A DNA stretch of 33,469 nt from Hallerella sp963652365 (GTDB lineage: Bacteria; Fibrobacterota; Fibrobacteria; Fibrobacterales; Fibrobacteraceae). Of this stretch, positions 8,413 to 16,741 are shown one piece after another. The position numbers and the translations under genes are program-made. The first letter of the stretch is position 1, and every line of letters starts with the position of its first letter. The notes below the pieces were generated by a model. It did not search any database and was not told where the DNA came from. It worked only from the letters and a program-made list of their open reading frames with translations. The DNA is taken from assembly GCA_963652365.1 (NCBI GenBank), contig CAVJTH010000029.1, positions 1 through 33,469 of the forward strand, read 5' to 3'.

Positions 8413-10977
8413 TTATTGACCCGTGATGCGACGGAAACCGCGCGTCTGCTTGTATTCCGTACGGCGATACTCGCCCGGAAGGTAAGACTGTTCTCCGCCA
8501 ATGTTGACGCAGTGCGGCTGCGGGAATTCCACCAGAGACATCTGGTAGATATAGGCGCCCGTGCCGAGCTTTCGACCATCCTTGGAAACCGGATACGTCT
8601 TGACGCTTGCGGCAATCCGCCCTGTTCCGACCTTATCCGTGCAAACGCCTTCCTCGGTCGTGTTGGAATTCGTAATCTTGTTGAACTGCTCGGTGGTAAG
8701 CCCCTGCGTATATTGGCTCACGAAATGTCCGAGGTGATCGAAGACGCGAACCGTCGCCGTAAAGGCCTGGTCCGTCACGAACGAGAAGCTCACGCAGTTT
8801 TCGACACCGTTCGAAGTCGCGCAGCGCGAATCGGAAGCCGCCCCGGTCGATCCGCTGTTCTTCTTCGTCTTGGAATTGACGACCAGCTGAGAACTCGAAG
8901 CGCTACCGTTCTCCGGCGCCTTTATGTAGCTATTGAGCGAATCCACGATCCATTGGTTCGGATTGTCCGAATTGGCGTAGCTATCGGGAAGCGGAGCGAT
9001 GATGATTTCACCGGTCGCATCGTTCGGCAGTTCCCCGCTATCGAGCTGTCCGACGTCGAACGGAGGACGGTCAATGGTGTTATCCGCCGGAACAATCGTC
9101 GTCGAGGACCCCATCGAAATCGAGGTGACCGGTCCCCAGCTATACGTATCGACCGCTTTTAACGTCGCCGAGAAAATCTGGAAATTGTTCGCCGAATAGA
9201 AGCGGTTCATCGCCGAAGCGCCATCGACTTCGCTAGGCGGGAAGTTGAAGGCAAGCGAATCACCCTTTGCCGGATTCTTGATCGACGTGCAGCCGGCATC
9301 GACGCAGAGCGAACCGATAATTTCGTATTCGTATCCCTTTGACGTTCTGGTCACATACTTGAAACCTTCGACCTTGTAAGCCAGCGTATCGAGAGTTCCC
9401 AGGGCGTTTTTCCGCTTGGCGAGAATCGGGAAGGAGCCTCCGTTGGACGCGGCGATTGCGGCAATGGAATTTTCATGCAGCGCGGTATTCAGGTAGATGT
9501 AGGTATTCAAGCGGCCTTCGTCGTTCGTCGCAAGTTCCGCTTCGAGAATGCGCGGCTGGCCGTAAGCGGAAGCGGCGACTTCCGCAAGGTTCGCGCGAAT
9601 GTAGAGGTTCGAACCGTCCGACTGTCTATCCGCATAGAAGAAGTGCAGATGGTGCCAGGAACCGTCCGCCCACTGCCCGTCCGCTCCGCAGGCGTTCTTG
9701 CCCTGCTGCACAGCGGCAAGCGGCTCGCCCTCGTGGCAGCCGTGGTTGTTCGCCGCGAGCGTGCGGATGTTCACGATGCCCGGAGTCGCGAGATGCGTTC
9801 CGCCCAGATCGACGGCAAGCACGCCATCGACAAAGATCCACATATCGTCATCGCCGGCAAACTCGAAGATTTCCTGGTTCAGCTCGTCGGTATTGTTCTG
9901 CCTGTAATACTTGAAGTTCGCGTAGCCCATCATCGTGAAGTTGTAGTTGCGGAGATGCTGCGCCCCGAGCGCGCCATGCGCGCTTGCGATGTTTACCGCG
10001 GCATCCACGCTAAGCCCGCGCGCACCGCCATACGTGTTCCAGGCCGCGCAAAGAGCCGAGGTGTTCGTACCTAGAAAATCCGTTTGCGTGCTGGCATACT
10101 GGTAATCATATGGGGGGCAGAAGATCGAGAAGCTCTGCGGTCCCCACTGATCCGTGCCCGGCGCCATGCCGCTCCGTACCTGCGTCACGGGATCCACGAC
10201 ATCGAGCGGGAAATAGCCGCCATTGTTGTAATTCTTGTCAAGTTCCTTGTACTTCGGGTTGTCGGTCGCCGTCGGAATGTCCAGCGTGGTCTTGGATGTC
10301 TTGTTTACCCCGGAAACGTCCTCGAACCACTGTTCAAAATGCGAGTTGTCGCAGGCTTCGTTCAGCTTGTGGATATGAGCGCCTTCCAGGTAGAGGGGTT
10401 CACCGGTTTCGCTGTCGAGATCGAATGTCAGGTAGGGCTGCACCATGCCCGGCGTGTAATAGACTTCGTTGCCCCAGGCGCTCCCCCCGGAATTCTTGGA
10501 TTCTTCGCCCACGCAGGTGTTCTTGAGTACGCCCGTGAACGTTGTTCCCTGGGATTGCTTGAAGCCGCGCTGGACCCTGTTCGAATAGCCGGAAACGCCA
10601 TTGTTGCACTGGCCATACATCAGGTTTCCGCCCGTCGCCGACACCTGCTGCAAGTAGGCGGGGAGCACCGGATTCGCGACCAGGGGAAGCCCGTCCATGC
10701 CGAGCTGGACTCCGGCCTTGGATTCCTTGTTTCCGCACGTGTTGTGGTAGGCGGCAAGGCCATACCAGGAAATATCGTATCCCGGAAGACCGTAATTGTA
10801 AATTTTATCCAGATTCTTGACAGATTCTTCCGAAAAATTTTCGAAGTCCGGATGGTTCGGCATGAAGTCGCGGACGATCACGTCCAGGGAAATATCGACA
10901 TTGCTCACTTGCGCCTGCGCAGTCATCAGGGAACCAGCGGCAAGCAGCGTTGAAATCATCACAAATTTCTTTTTCAT
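8413..10977 (-). CDS. Secreted fibro-slime domain protein
   Basis: An 854-aa exported protein of the fibro-slime family, a PA14-like group expanded in Fibrobacter and linked there to cell-surface and cellulose contact. Residues 1-22 form a signal peptide ending near AQAQ. The fibro-slime hallmark is clear: FAGDDDMWIFVDG near 373-385, the following DLGGTH, and WHHLHFFYADRQSDGSN around 441-456. Many cysteines suggest disulfides. The C-terminal ~120 residues hold a small beta-rich segment (TATVRVFDHLGHFVSQY). The start is ATG 10977 after GGAGA; a possible -10 box TATATT lies at 11003-11008. It is transcribed alone, with a terminator behind it. The ligand is unknown. Confidence 0.9.
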   Translation of the reverse strand: MKKKFVMISTLLAAGSLMTAQAQVSNVDISLDVIVRDFMPNHPDFENFSEESVKNLDKIYNYGLPGYDISWYGLAAYHNTCGNKESKAGVQLGMDGLPLVANPVLPAYLQQVSATGGNLMYGQCNNGVSGYSNRVQRGFKQSQGTTFTGVLKNTCVGEESKNSGGSAWGNEVYYTPGMVQPYLTFDLDSETGEPLYLEGAHIHKLNEACDNSHFEQWFEDVSGVNKTSKTTLDIPTATDNPKYKELDKNYNNGGYFPLDVVDPVTQVRSGMAPGTDQWGPQSFSIFCPPYDYQYASTQTDFLGTNTSALCAAWNTYGGARGLSVDAAVNIASAHGALGAQHLRNYNFTMMGYANFKYYRQNNTDELNQEIFEFAGDDDMWIFVDGVLAVDLGGTHLATPGIVNIRTLAANNHGCHEGEPLAAVQQGKNACGADGQWADGSWHHLHFFYADRQSDGSNLYIRANLAEVAASAYGQPRILEAELATNDEGRLNTYIYLNTALHENSIAAIAASNGGSFPILAKRKNALGTLDTLAYKVEGFKYVTRTSKGYEYEIIGSLCVDAGCTSIKNPAKGDSLAFNFPPSEVDGASAMNRFYSANNFQIFSATLKAVDTYSWGPVTSISMGSSTTIVPADNTIDRPPFDVGQLDSGELPNDATGEIIIAPLPDSYANSDNPNQWIVDSLNSYIKAPENGSASSSQLVVNSKTKKNSGSTGAASDSRCATSNGVENCVSFSFVTDQAFTATVRVFDHLGHFVSQYTQGLTTEQFNKITNSNTTEEGVCTDKVGTGRIAASVKTYPVSKDGRKLGTGAYIYQMSLVEFPQPHCVNIGGEQSYLPGEYRRTEYKQTRGFRRITGQ

Positions 10978-11160
10978 CTCGTCTTCTCCACAAGGGGACA
11001 GGAATATATGCCCACTAAATATAAATCTTTTCGTCGAAAAAGCCCCCATTTGCAACTCTTTTTTTACCGAAACGAAAAAATAGCGCGGACAATCGCGCAT
11101 TTGATGAAATATTGTCGCCTTTCTTGGAGAAAATGCAAGTTTTTACCTAGATTTTCCGCC

Positions 11161-11778
11161 ATGACCGCAGCCATTCTCTTTACACTCGCCCTAGCCCTGG
11201 TCCTTTTCCGAGCGTTCGTCCTGCGACGGCGCGAAACGGCTCTCGACAACAGGGAGTTCGCCAGGCTCCCGCGCGAAACCAGGCTCGCCATTCTCAAGGA
11301 ACGCGTCCTGGAAACCCCGTCCGAACGCAACCTGCAGAATCTGGGAATCTTCTTGAAAGCCGAAGGAATCGAGACCGATATCGAATCCTACCGCCCGTTT
11401 CTGGCGGAACAGCTCCGCCTAAGCCAAGAAGAGAACGCCATCGCTCTCGACGAGGACCTCTACGCGAAGGAATCCGAATGGATGGACCGGATCGAGCCGT
11501 TCGAGTTTGCCGCGGCGAAAGCGTTCAAGACTTCGGGCGACGCAAAGGGCTTTATCGACGCCTATCTTCAGGGAGTCCTGCGCTACTATTCCGACGAAAA
11601 AATCGAAGATTCCCTGGAAAAGCTCGTTCCGGAATACCCCGCGGCGCAAAGGCTGCTCGACGGATACCGAAAACTCAAGACCCTGCGCGATTCGAGCGAA
11701 GCCGACGATGCGTCCATCGAAAGGCTTTCCCGCGCAAAGGAAAAATGGGCCTCGGAGGTGTCGGAACTTTGTCGATAG
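11161..11778 (+). CDS. Hypothetical single-pass membrane protein
   Basis: A 205-aa protein with one N-terminal hydrophobic segment (AAILFTLALALVLFRAFV) followed by a charged, helix-rich soluble domain. I recognise no family; the helices could be repeat-like. ATG 11161 is the best start because it places the anchor at the N-terminus. Earlier in-frame codons run through the promoter region of the divergent fibro-slime gene. The ribosome site is weak. It is followed by a bidirectional terminator shared with efp. Confidence 0.72.
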   Translation: MTAAILFTLALALVLFRAFVLRRRETALDNREFARLPRETRLAILKERVLETPSERNLQNLGIFLKAEGIETDIESYRPFLAEQLRLSQEENAIALDEDLYAKESEWMDRIEPFEFAAAKAFKTSGDAKGFIDAYLQGVLRYYSDEKIEDSLEKLVPEYPAAQRLLDGYRKLKTLRDSSEADDASIERLSRAKEKWASEVSELCR

Positions 11779-11807
11779 AACCTGGATTCGAGAATATTTA
11801 AAACGCG

Positions 11808-11833
11808 AAAAGCCCGGAAAATTCCGGGCATTT
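11808..11833. terminator. Bidirectional terminator between the 205-aa gene and efp
   Basis: GCCCGGAA / TTCCGGGC forms an 8-bp stem with a 2-nt loop (11812-11829). It has A-rich DNA on the left (TTTT on the - strand) and ATTTCT on the right. It stands between two convergent genes and can serve both, more strongly efp. Confidence 0.75.
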
Positions 11834-11859
11834 CTATTGCAAGGAAGCCTTTCGAACGG

Positions 11860-12426
11860 CTACTTGGCGCGTTCCACGTAGGAACCGTCGCGCGTATCCA
11901 CCTTGATCTTCATGCCTTCCTGGATGAAGAGCGGGATCATTACCTTCGCGCCGGTTTCGAGGACCGCTTCGCGCATCACGTTGCCGCTCGTGTTGCCCTG
12001 GACCGCGGGAGGCGCGGAAGTAATCGTCATTTCGACAAATGTCGGCGGAATCACTTCGATCGCCTTGCCGTCCCACCAGGTGACCTGGACGGTCGCATTG
12101 TCCAAGAGCCAGACGTCCGCGCCGTTCAGAGCGTCCTTCGGAATTTCCATCGTTTCCATCGACGTGTTGTCCATGAAGAACCATGTCGCTCCGTCGTTGT
12201 AGAGGTAGGTCATTTCCGTGTAGGTGACCTCGGCTTCTTCGACCGTGTCGCCGCTCTTCCACGTACGTTCGAGAGTACGGCCCGTAATCAGGTTCTTGAT
12301 GCGGACCCGGTTGAACGCCTGGCCCTTGCCGGGTTTCACGAACTGGTTTTCGACGATCATCCATGGCTGGCCATCGACGATAATCTTCAGCTTTTTACGG
12401 AACTCGTTTGTACTGACTGTACCCAT
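11860..12426 (-). CDS. efp: Translation elongation factor P
   Basis: Binds ribosomes stalled on polyproline and restores peptide-bond formation. The 188-aa length and the three-domain layout are standard. The loop FVKPGKGQAF puts Lys34 at the same place as the beta-lysylated lysine of E. coli EF-P, and TYLYNDGATWFFMDN and the C-terminal KVDTRDGSYVERAK match the family. The start is ATG 12426. It faces epmB across a 52-bp divergent promoter region, which implies that Lys34 is modified by the EpmA/EpmB route. EpmA is not in this window. Confidence 0.97.
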   Translation of the reverse strand: MGTVSTNEFRKKLKIIVDGQPWMIVENQFVKPGKGQAFNRVRIKNLITGRTLERTWKSGDTVEEAEVTYTEMTYLYNDGATWFFMDNTSMETMEIPKDALNGADVWLLDNATVQVTWWDGKAIEVIPPTFVEMTITSAPPAVQGNTSGNVMREAVLETGAKVMIPLFIQEGMKIKVDTRDGSYVERAK

Positions 12427-12478
12427 AGAATATGCCTCATCAAAAAGATTTAGATTTGGGCTAAAAAATAGAAAAAAT

Positions 12479-13447
12479 ATGACACAAGCAACGCCTTTTT
12501 TTACCAGTTTGAAAGAACTATTCGCCTTTTTGGAACTCCCGGAACCCAAAATCCAGGTTGCAAACTCCCGATTTTCCTTTCTTGTCTCGCGACATTTCGC
12601 TTCCAAGATAAGGAAGGGAGATCCGAACGATCCGCTTTTGCGCGAAATCTTGCCCACCGAGGAGGAAAACCGTATCGTCGAAGGCTTTTCGGACGACCCG
12701 GTCGGCGATGTCCAAAGCGAAAAGGAGCCGGGCATTCTGCAAAAATACCGGGGACGCATCCTGATCGAGCCGACTTTCGCCTGCAGCCTGCATTGCCGGT
12801 TCTGCTTTCGGAAAGCGGAAGCGCGACGCGCGCCCATAGATTTTCCGGCAAGGCTTTCCGACTGGCTTTCGAAGCATCCCGACATCTCCGAAGTGATTCT
12901 TTCGGGCGGCGACCCGCTGATGCTTTCCAGGCAAGCCTTCGAATCGCTTGTCGAGGGAATCCTGCCGCACGAGCACGTCCATACGGTTCGCATCCATACG
13001 CGCATTCCCGTCACCTACCCGCAAGTCCTTTTCGAAGAAAGCAAGAGTTCCCTGCTCGAACCGCTACGCAAGGTCGCGGAAGGAAAGCAGCTTGTCGTCG
13101 TCACGCATGTCGATCATCCGCAGGAGCTAGACGACCTGTCGGCGACCGTCCTGGGAACGCTCAAGAAATGCGGGGCGTTCCTTCTCAACCAGTCCGCGCT
13201 TCTGAAAGGCGTCAACGATTCCGCGAAAGTTCTCGGGGAGCTGTCGCGAAGGCTTTTCGAACAAGGCGTCCTCCCCTACTACCTGCACCAGCTCGACCAT
13301 GCGACAGGAGTCGCCCACTTTGAAGCTTCCGACGCGAAAGCCCTGCAAATCATGGAAGAATTGCGAAACGCCCTGCCGGGCTACCTTGTCCCGAAGCTTG
13401 TCCGGGAGATCGCCGGCGAAGGATCGAAGCATCCGATATCCGCGTAG
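12479..13447 (+). CDS. epmB: EF-P (R)-beta-lysine modification: lysine 2,3-aminomutase EpmB
   Basis: Radical SAM, PLP-dependent enzyme of the KamA family that turns alpha-lysine into beta-lysine for EF-P. The 4Fe-4S cluster cysteines are Cys102, Cys106 and Cys109 in ACSLHCRFCFRKAE. ILSGGDPLML and the TRIPVTYP block follow, and the C-terminal domain ends PKLVREIAGEGSKHP. At 322 aa it is EpmB-sized and lacks the long extension of catabolic lysine aminomutases. It starts at ATG 12479. Divergence from efp is the main reason to prefer EpmB over KamA. Confidence 0.9.
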   Translation: MTQATPFFTSLKELFAFLELPEPKIQVANSRFSFLVSRHFASKIRKGDPNDPLLREILPTEEENRIVEGFSDDPVGDVQSEKEPGILQKYRGRILIEPTFACSLHCRFCFRKAEARRAPIDFPARLSDWLSKHPDISEVILSGGDPLMLSRQAFESLVEGILPHEHVHTVRIHTRIPVTYPQVLFEESKSSLLEPLRKVAEGKQLVVVTHVDHPQELDDLSATVLGTLKKCGAFLLNQSALLKGVNDSAKVLGELSRRLFEQGVLPYYLHQLDHATGVAHFEASDAKALQIMEELRNALPGYLVPKLVREIAGEGSKHPISA

Positions 13448-13842
13448 TGGCAGAACTCAGTTGAAAGTTGAGTGTGAAGAGAGGAGAGTGGAGTTTCGCG
13501 GACGTCTAGGTTCTAAAGCGGAGCTTAGAGATTAGTTGATAGTAGATAGTGGAGAGGAATCAGGAGTCAGGAAACAGTTGAGAGTTGAGTGTGAAGAGTT
13601 GAGTGTGGAGTTCTGCGAACATTTAGGTTCTAGCGTGAAAAGTTCGCTGGGATTTCTAAGTTCTAAGCACTCTCTACTAAGCTCTGAACAAGCCCCTCGC
13701 CGGGATGGCGCTCCCTCCGCCGCCAGGCGGAAACGGTTCGCTTCGCGAAAAAGCCTTTCGGCAGAAAGTAACGGATCGCTTTGCGCCTCTAAGCTCTAAA
13801 TTCTCCCCGCTAAGCTCTGAACAAGCTCTGAACTCACGCGGA
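13448..13842 (-). repeat. Degenerate intergenic repeat, copy B (inverted)
   Basis: A 395-bp non-coding stretch between the convergent ends of epmB and the M15-like gene. Read on the - strand it lines up with copy C. Shared parts are the 20-mer GTTACTTTCTGCCGAAAGGC (13753-13772 here), a TTCGCGAAGCGAAC stretch, a GGCGAGGGGCTTGTTCAGA stretch, and the two 19-nt boxes (13614-13632 and 13497-13515). Between the boxes it has about 60 nt more of CTCAACT-type words than copies A and C. Short open frames here have no start signals and are not genes. Confidence 0.85.
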
Positions 13843-14268
13843 CTATTCCCTGAGCTCGACATGCAAATGCTCGCCCGGACGTCCGACGTTTTCCCACAGA
13901 ACGCGAAAGCGGCTTCCGAGCTTGCGGCGAATCGATCGGATCAGTTCGGAACGCCTTTCCCGGGGAACGTCAAAGAGCCTAAAATCCAGCGCCTTGTTGT
14001 AGTAATGCATGGAAAAGCGGACATGCCAGGCAAAATCGTTTGCGCTCGTAATGGTCGGACGGTAGGAATCTCCCATCACCCGGTGAAATTCGGCAACCAC
14101 GACAAGTCCCGCCGTATCCATCGCCGCTTCGAGCTTCCCCGTCTGCACGCCGCGCTTTTGAGCGGTCCGCGAAAGCAGCAGGGCATGGACATCCTTAGGC
14201 CCCCATTCCGCAAAGGCAATCGACAAGGCAAACAGAAAGCAGGCGACAAAAGGCTTCATCCTTTTCAA
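13843..14268 (-). CDS. Exported peptidase M15-like protein
   Basis: A 141-aa protein with a signal peptide ending IAFA-EW. It carries the metal-site pattern of the M15 (D-Ala-D-Ala carboxypeptidase / VanY-like) fold: His88 and Asp95 in SMHYYNKALDFR and His136 in EHLHVE. The usual glycine after the first histidine is Asn91, so activity is not certain. It would act on peptidoglycan stem peptides in the periplasm. I prefer the TTG start at 14268 because GAGGAAA lies 8 nt before it; ATG 14259 has no properly spaced site. Confidence 0.7.
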   Translation of the reverse strand: MKRMKPFVACFLFALSIAFAEWGPKDVHALLLSRTAQKRGVQTGKLEAAMDTAGLVVVAEFHRVMGDSYRPTITSANDFAWHVRFSMHYYNKALDFRLFDVPRERRSELIRSIRRKLGSRFRVLWENVGRPGEHLHVELRE

Positions 14269-14321
14269 AGATAGATTTTCCTCGAATGTTTTGTTATTTT
14301 ATCGAGAGACTGGAGAACACT

Positions 14322-14687
14322 ATGAAAAAAGTTTTGTTGACAGCGACGATTTTCGCGGCATCCTTCCTCGCATCCTGCTCGACAAGGGAAAAGCCCGTTT
14401 TCACCGGTTTCTGGCAAGGCGAAGACAACATGATCTTCGAAGTCTTCCAGGCAGCTCCCGGCGAAAACCTCTACACGATCCGCAACATCAACGGCGATCT
14501 TTCCGCACACATCGAAGGCGATTCCGTCCTCACGGGAAAGAACTCGCTCGACATGCCCTTTTCCATGCGCGTCGAGAAGGATTCCGCCTTCTACCTGTTC
14601 GGCACGATTCTTTCCAGATACGCGCGAATCGACGAAGCGTCTTACCGGGAACAGTTCAAGAAGCTCACCCCGGCAAATGCGGAATAG
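14322..14687 (+). CDS. Small putative lipoprotein
   Basis: A 121-aa protein with a lipoprotein signal MKKVLLTATIF...FLASC; Cys19 is the lipidation site. The mature part (GFWQGEDNMIFEVF, GDLSAHIEGDSVLTG) resembles small lipocalin-like or calycin-type beta proteins in style, but I cannot assign a family. ATG 14322 follows TGGAGAAC. It is divergent from the M15-like gene (53 bp apart). Its TAG stop touches the stop of the next, convergent gene with no base between. Confidence 0.82.
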   Translation: MKKVLLTATIFAASFLASCSTREKPVFTGFWQGEDNMIFEVFQAAPGENLYTIRNINGDLSAHIEGDSVLTGKNSLDMPFSMRVEKDSAFYLFGTILSRYARIDEASYREQFKKLTPANAE

Positions 14688-14975
14688 CTAGCCTCCGAGC
14701 ATCGAAACGAGCGTTCCCGCGACGATCGCGGAAAGCATCGCGTTCAGGAACAGCATCGTCCGGCGCAAGATCTTGAAGAACGATTCCTGCCAGGCCGGGC
14801 CGTGGACGTTTCGATATTCCTTGAATCCGAGAAGCGCGCTCAGGGCACCTGTCACCACGAGCATCAGGGCTCCGGCAAAAAAGCCTTCCCGATAGACGAG
14901 AACGCTGATCCACGTTCCGAGGATCATGGCGACGATTCCGACTCCGATTTCGACAAGATAACGCTTCCGGTGCAT
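14688..14975 (-). CDS. Small inner-membrane protein, two to three helices
   Basis: A 95-aa hydrophobic protein with segments around residues 8-26, 32-50 and 73-92, and charged ends. No family recognised. The start ATG 14975 follows GAGGA. It lies 14 nt downstream of the Omp85-like gene on the same strand and is probably the last gene of that operon (DUF748, barrel, this gene). Confidence 0.75.
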   Translation of the reverse strand: MHRKRYLVEIGVGIVAMILGTWISVLVYREGFFAGALMLVVTGALSALLGFKEYRNVHGPAWQESFFKILRRTMLFLNAMLSAIVAGTLVSMLGG

Positions 14976-14989
14976 GGTTCCTCGAAAGG

Positions 14990-16741
14990 TTAAAGGGAGA
15001 AAAGCCCGATCAGGGCGATCCGCGGATACGGCGAGACCAGCGGCCCGTTGAGCGGCCAGCTGAAGTCCAGATGGTTGACGAGTCCCGACACGGATTTCGT
15101 CATCGCGAAGCGAATCCCGACGCCGGCGATGTACGTCAGATCGTCCGGTTCAAAGAGACGAACCGTGGAAGAGGTTTCCCCCGCCTTGAAGAAAGCGGCA
15201 AACACCGGCGCGACCGTCCCGATTTCGAAATGAGGAAAGAAACGTTCCTCGATTTGCCCGAAAAAGCGCGCCTGCCCCGTGTAGAGATAGGTCGGAAATC
15301 CGTAAAATTCCTGGTTCTGGAGCCCGCCGAGCGAAAGCTGCCTGCCGTAGGCGGAGCGCTTGAAGGCATCCACGTAACCCGAAACCTGCGTCGAGAACCA
15401 TTCGTTCGAACGCCAGATGTATTCCGCCGAAGCGAACTCGTAAATGTCGCGGCGCGAATCCGAGTCGAAATAGAAATGAGACTTCGCGTTCAAGACGAGA
15501 TGATGCTCTTTCGAACCGAGCGCCAGGTAAATGGAATAGTCCAGACGCCAATCGTCGTCCATCGCCCCGAGCGACTTCCCGTTCTTCGAAACGCCAATCT
15601 TTACGGAATAGCCCTTATCGACATCTTCCGTCCACTTGGCGTGCTTAAAGTTGACCAGACGGTCGTAGCGAATCCTCGAAAGCGTCAGGCTCGCTCCGAA
15701 GCGCGAATCAAGCATTTCGGGAATCCAGTCGCGGATCAAGGCGGAATCCAGGGCGACCGGTTCGCCGTCCAGAAGAAACGCCTTGCGCGAAACCGACGCG
15801 TAGGAACGCCCGAGTCGATGGTAGTCGTAGCCGATTCCCAGGTAGATCTTGAATTCCTCGCCGCCAAGGGAACGTCCCAGTCGAAAGCTCGCCGAATCCT
15901 CCTCGATGCGATTCACCCGAAGGACCTCGTTTCCGTGCTTGCGGTTGTACGCCGGGAGCGATTCCTTCACGCTGTCCGCGACCGAAACATTCACCGCTTG
16001 CGTCGGGAGACGCCCCGTCCAGTAATACTTGGCGTCCGACTTGTTCAAGTAGCCCGCCACGGTATAGGCCCATTCGTTTTTCGTCCGCGAAAGATAGGGT
16101 CTGTACATGGTCGCGTAGTGCGTGTAGCCGTCCGTGTTCCGCGAAATGGACGCTTCGAACGCATTGTGCCGAAAGAGAAAGTTGCCGTTGTTGTAAAGCC
16201 CCATGAAGCGGTCGCGAAACTCGTCATGCGAATAGTAGATTCCAATCGTCTGGCCGAATCCCAGAAAGTTGTTTTCCCAGATGCCGATTCCATAGTAGAG
16301 CGGGCCGTCGCTCGGACGTTCCACCGAAAGCGGAATCGTGAGCGTCCACGTATCGCTCGTCTTCACCCGGACGATGTTCTTTCCCGACGGAGAAACTTCC
16401 CGCGTGATGTGCGCATCGGCGATGTAGGCCTGCTTCCGCAGGTTCTTTTCGCTCGCGATGAGTTCGTACAAGTTAACCGAATCCCCGACATCGAAAAGAA
16501 CGAGACGTTCCACGACGGATTTTCGCGTTTCGATATGGATGACGTTCCCGGCGGCATAGACCAGGCTGTCCGCCCACGAATAGGCCTTGGAATCGTCAAA
16601 CGCGTCGCCGTTTTCCACGACAATCGAATCCACCCGAAAATAGGCGAGCGAATCCGCCGAAGGGCGCGCGAGTACACGATCGAGGACGGGCGTTTTCGCA
16701 AAAGCCATCGAGACGAGAACAGCCCAGAGCATCCACTTCAC
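14990..16741 (-). CDS. Outer-membrane beta-barrel protein, Omp85/TamA-like
   Basis: A 583-aa exported protein. After a signal peptide (to about residue 15) comes a region with a POTRA-like stretch (YELIASEKNLRKQAYIADAHI). The rest is alternating beta strands rich in aromatic residues, typical of an outer-membrane barrel. GIWENNFLGFGQTIGIYY resembles the start of an Omp85-type barrel. It starts with GTG 16741, which overlaps the stop of the DUF748 gene (GTGA). The pairing with an AsmA/DUF748 protein recalls TamA-TamB. It lacks the several POTRA repeats of BamA. Exact cargo or role unknown. Confidence 0.68.
   Translation of the reverse strand: MKWMLWAVLVSMAFAKTPVLDRVLARPSADSLAYFRVDSIVVENGDAFDDSKAYSWADSLVYAAGNVIHIETRKSVVERLVLFDVGDSVNLYELIASEKNLRKQAYIADAHITREVSPSGKNIVRVKTSDTWTLTIPLSVERPSDGPLYYGIGIWENNFLGFGQTIGIYYSHDEFRDRFMGLYNNGNFLFRHNAFEASISRNTDGYTHYATMYRPYLSRTKNEWAYTVAGYLNKSDAKYYWTGRLPTQAVNVSVADSVKESLPAYNRKHGNEVLRVNRIEEDSASFRLGRSLGGEEFKIYLGIGYDYHRLGRSYASVSRKAFLLDGEPVALDSALIRDWIPEMLDSRFGASLTLSRIRYDRLVNFKHAKWTEDVDKGYSVKIGVSKNGKSLGAMDDDWRLDYSIYLALGSKEHHLVLNAKSHFYFDSDSRRDIYEFASAEYIWRSNEWFSTQVSGYVDAFKRSAYGRQLSLGGLQNQEFYGFPTYLYTGQARFFGQIEERFFPHFEIGTVAPVFAAFFKAGETSSTVRLFEPDDLTYIAGVGIRFAMTKSVSGLVNHLDFSWPLNGPLVSPYPRIALIGLFSL

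Noticed and set aside
13536..13799. Short open frames inside repeat copy B
   Set aside because: They translate the low-complexity repeat words, lack ribosome sites and have no counterpart in copy C.
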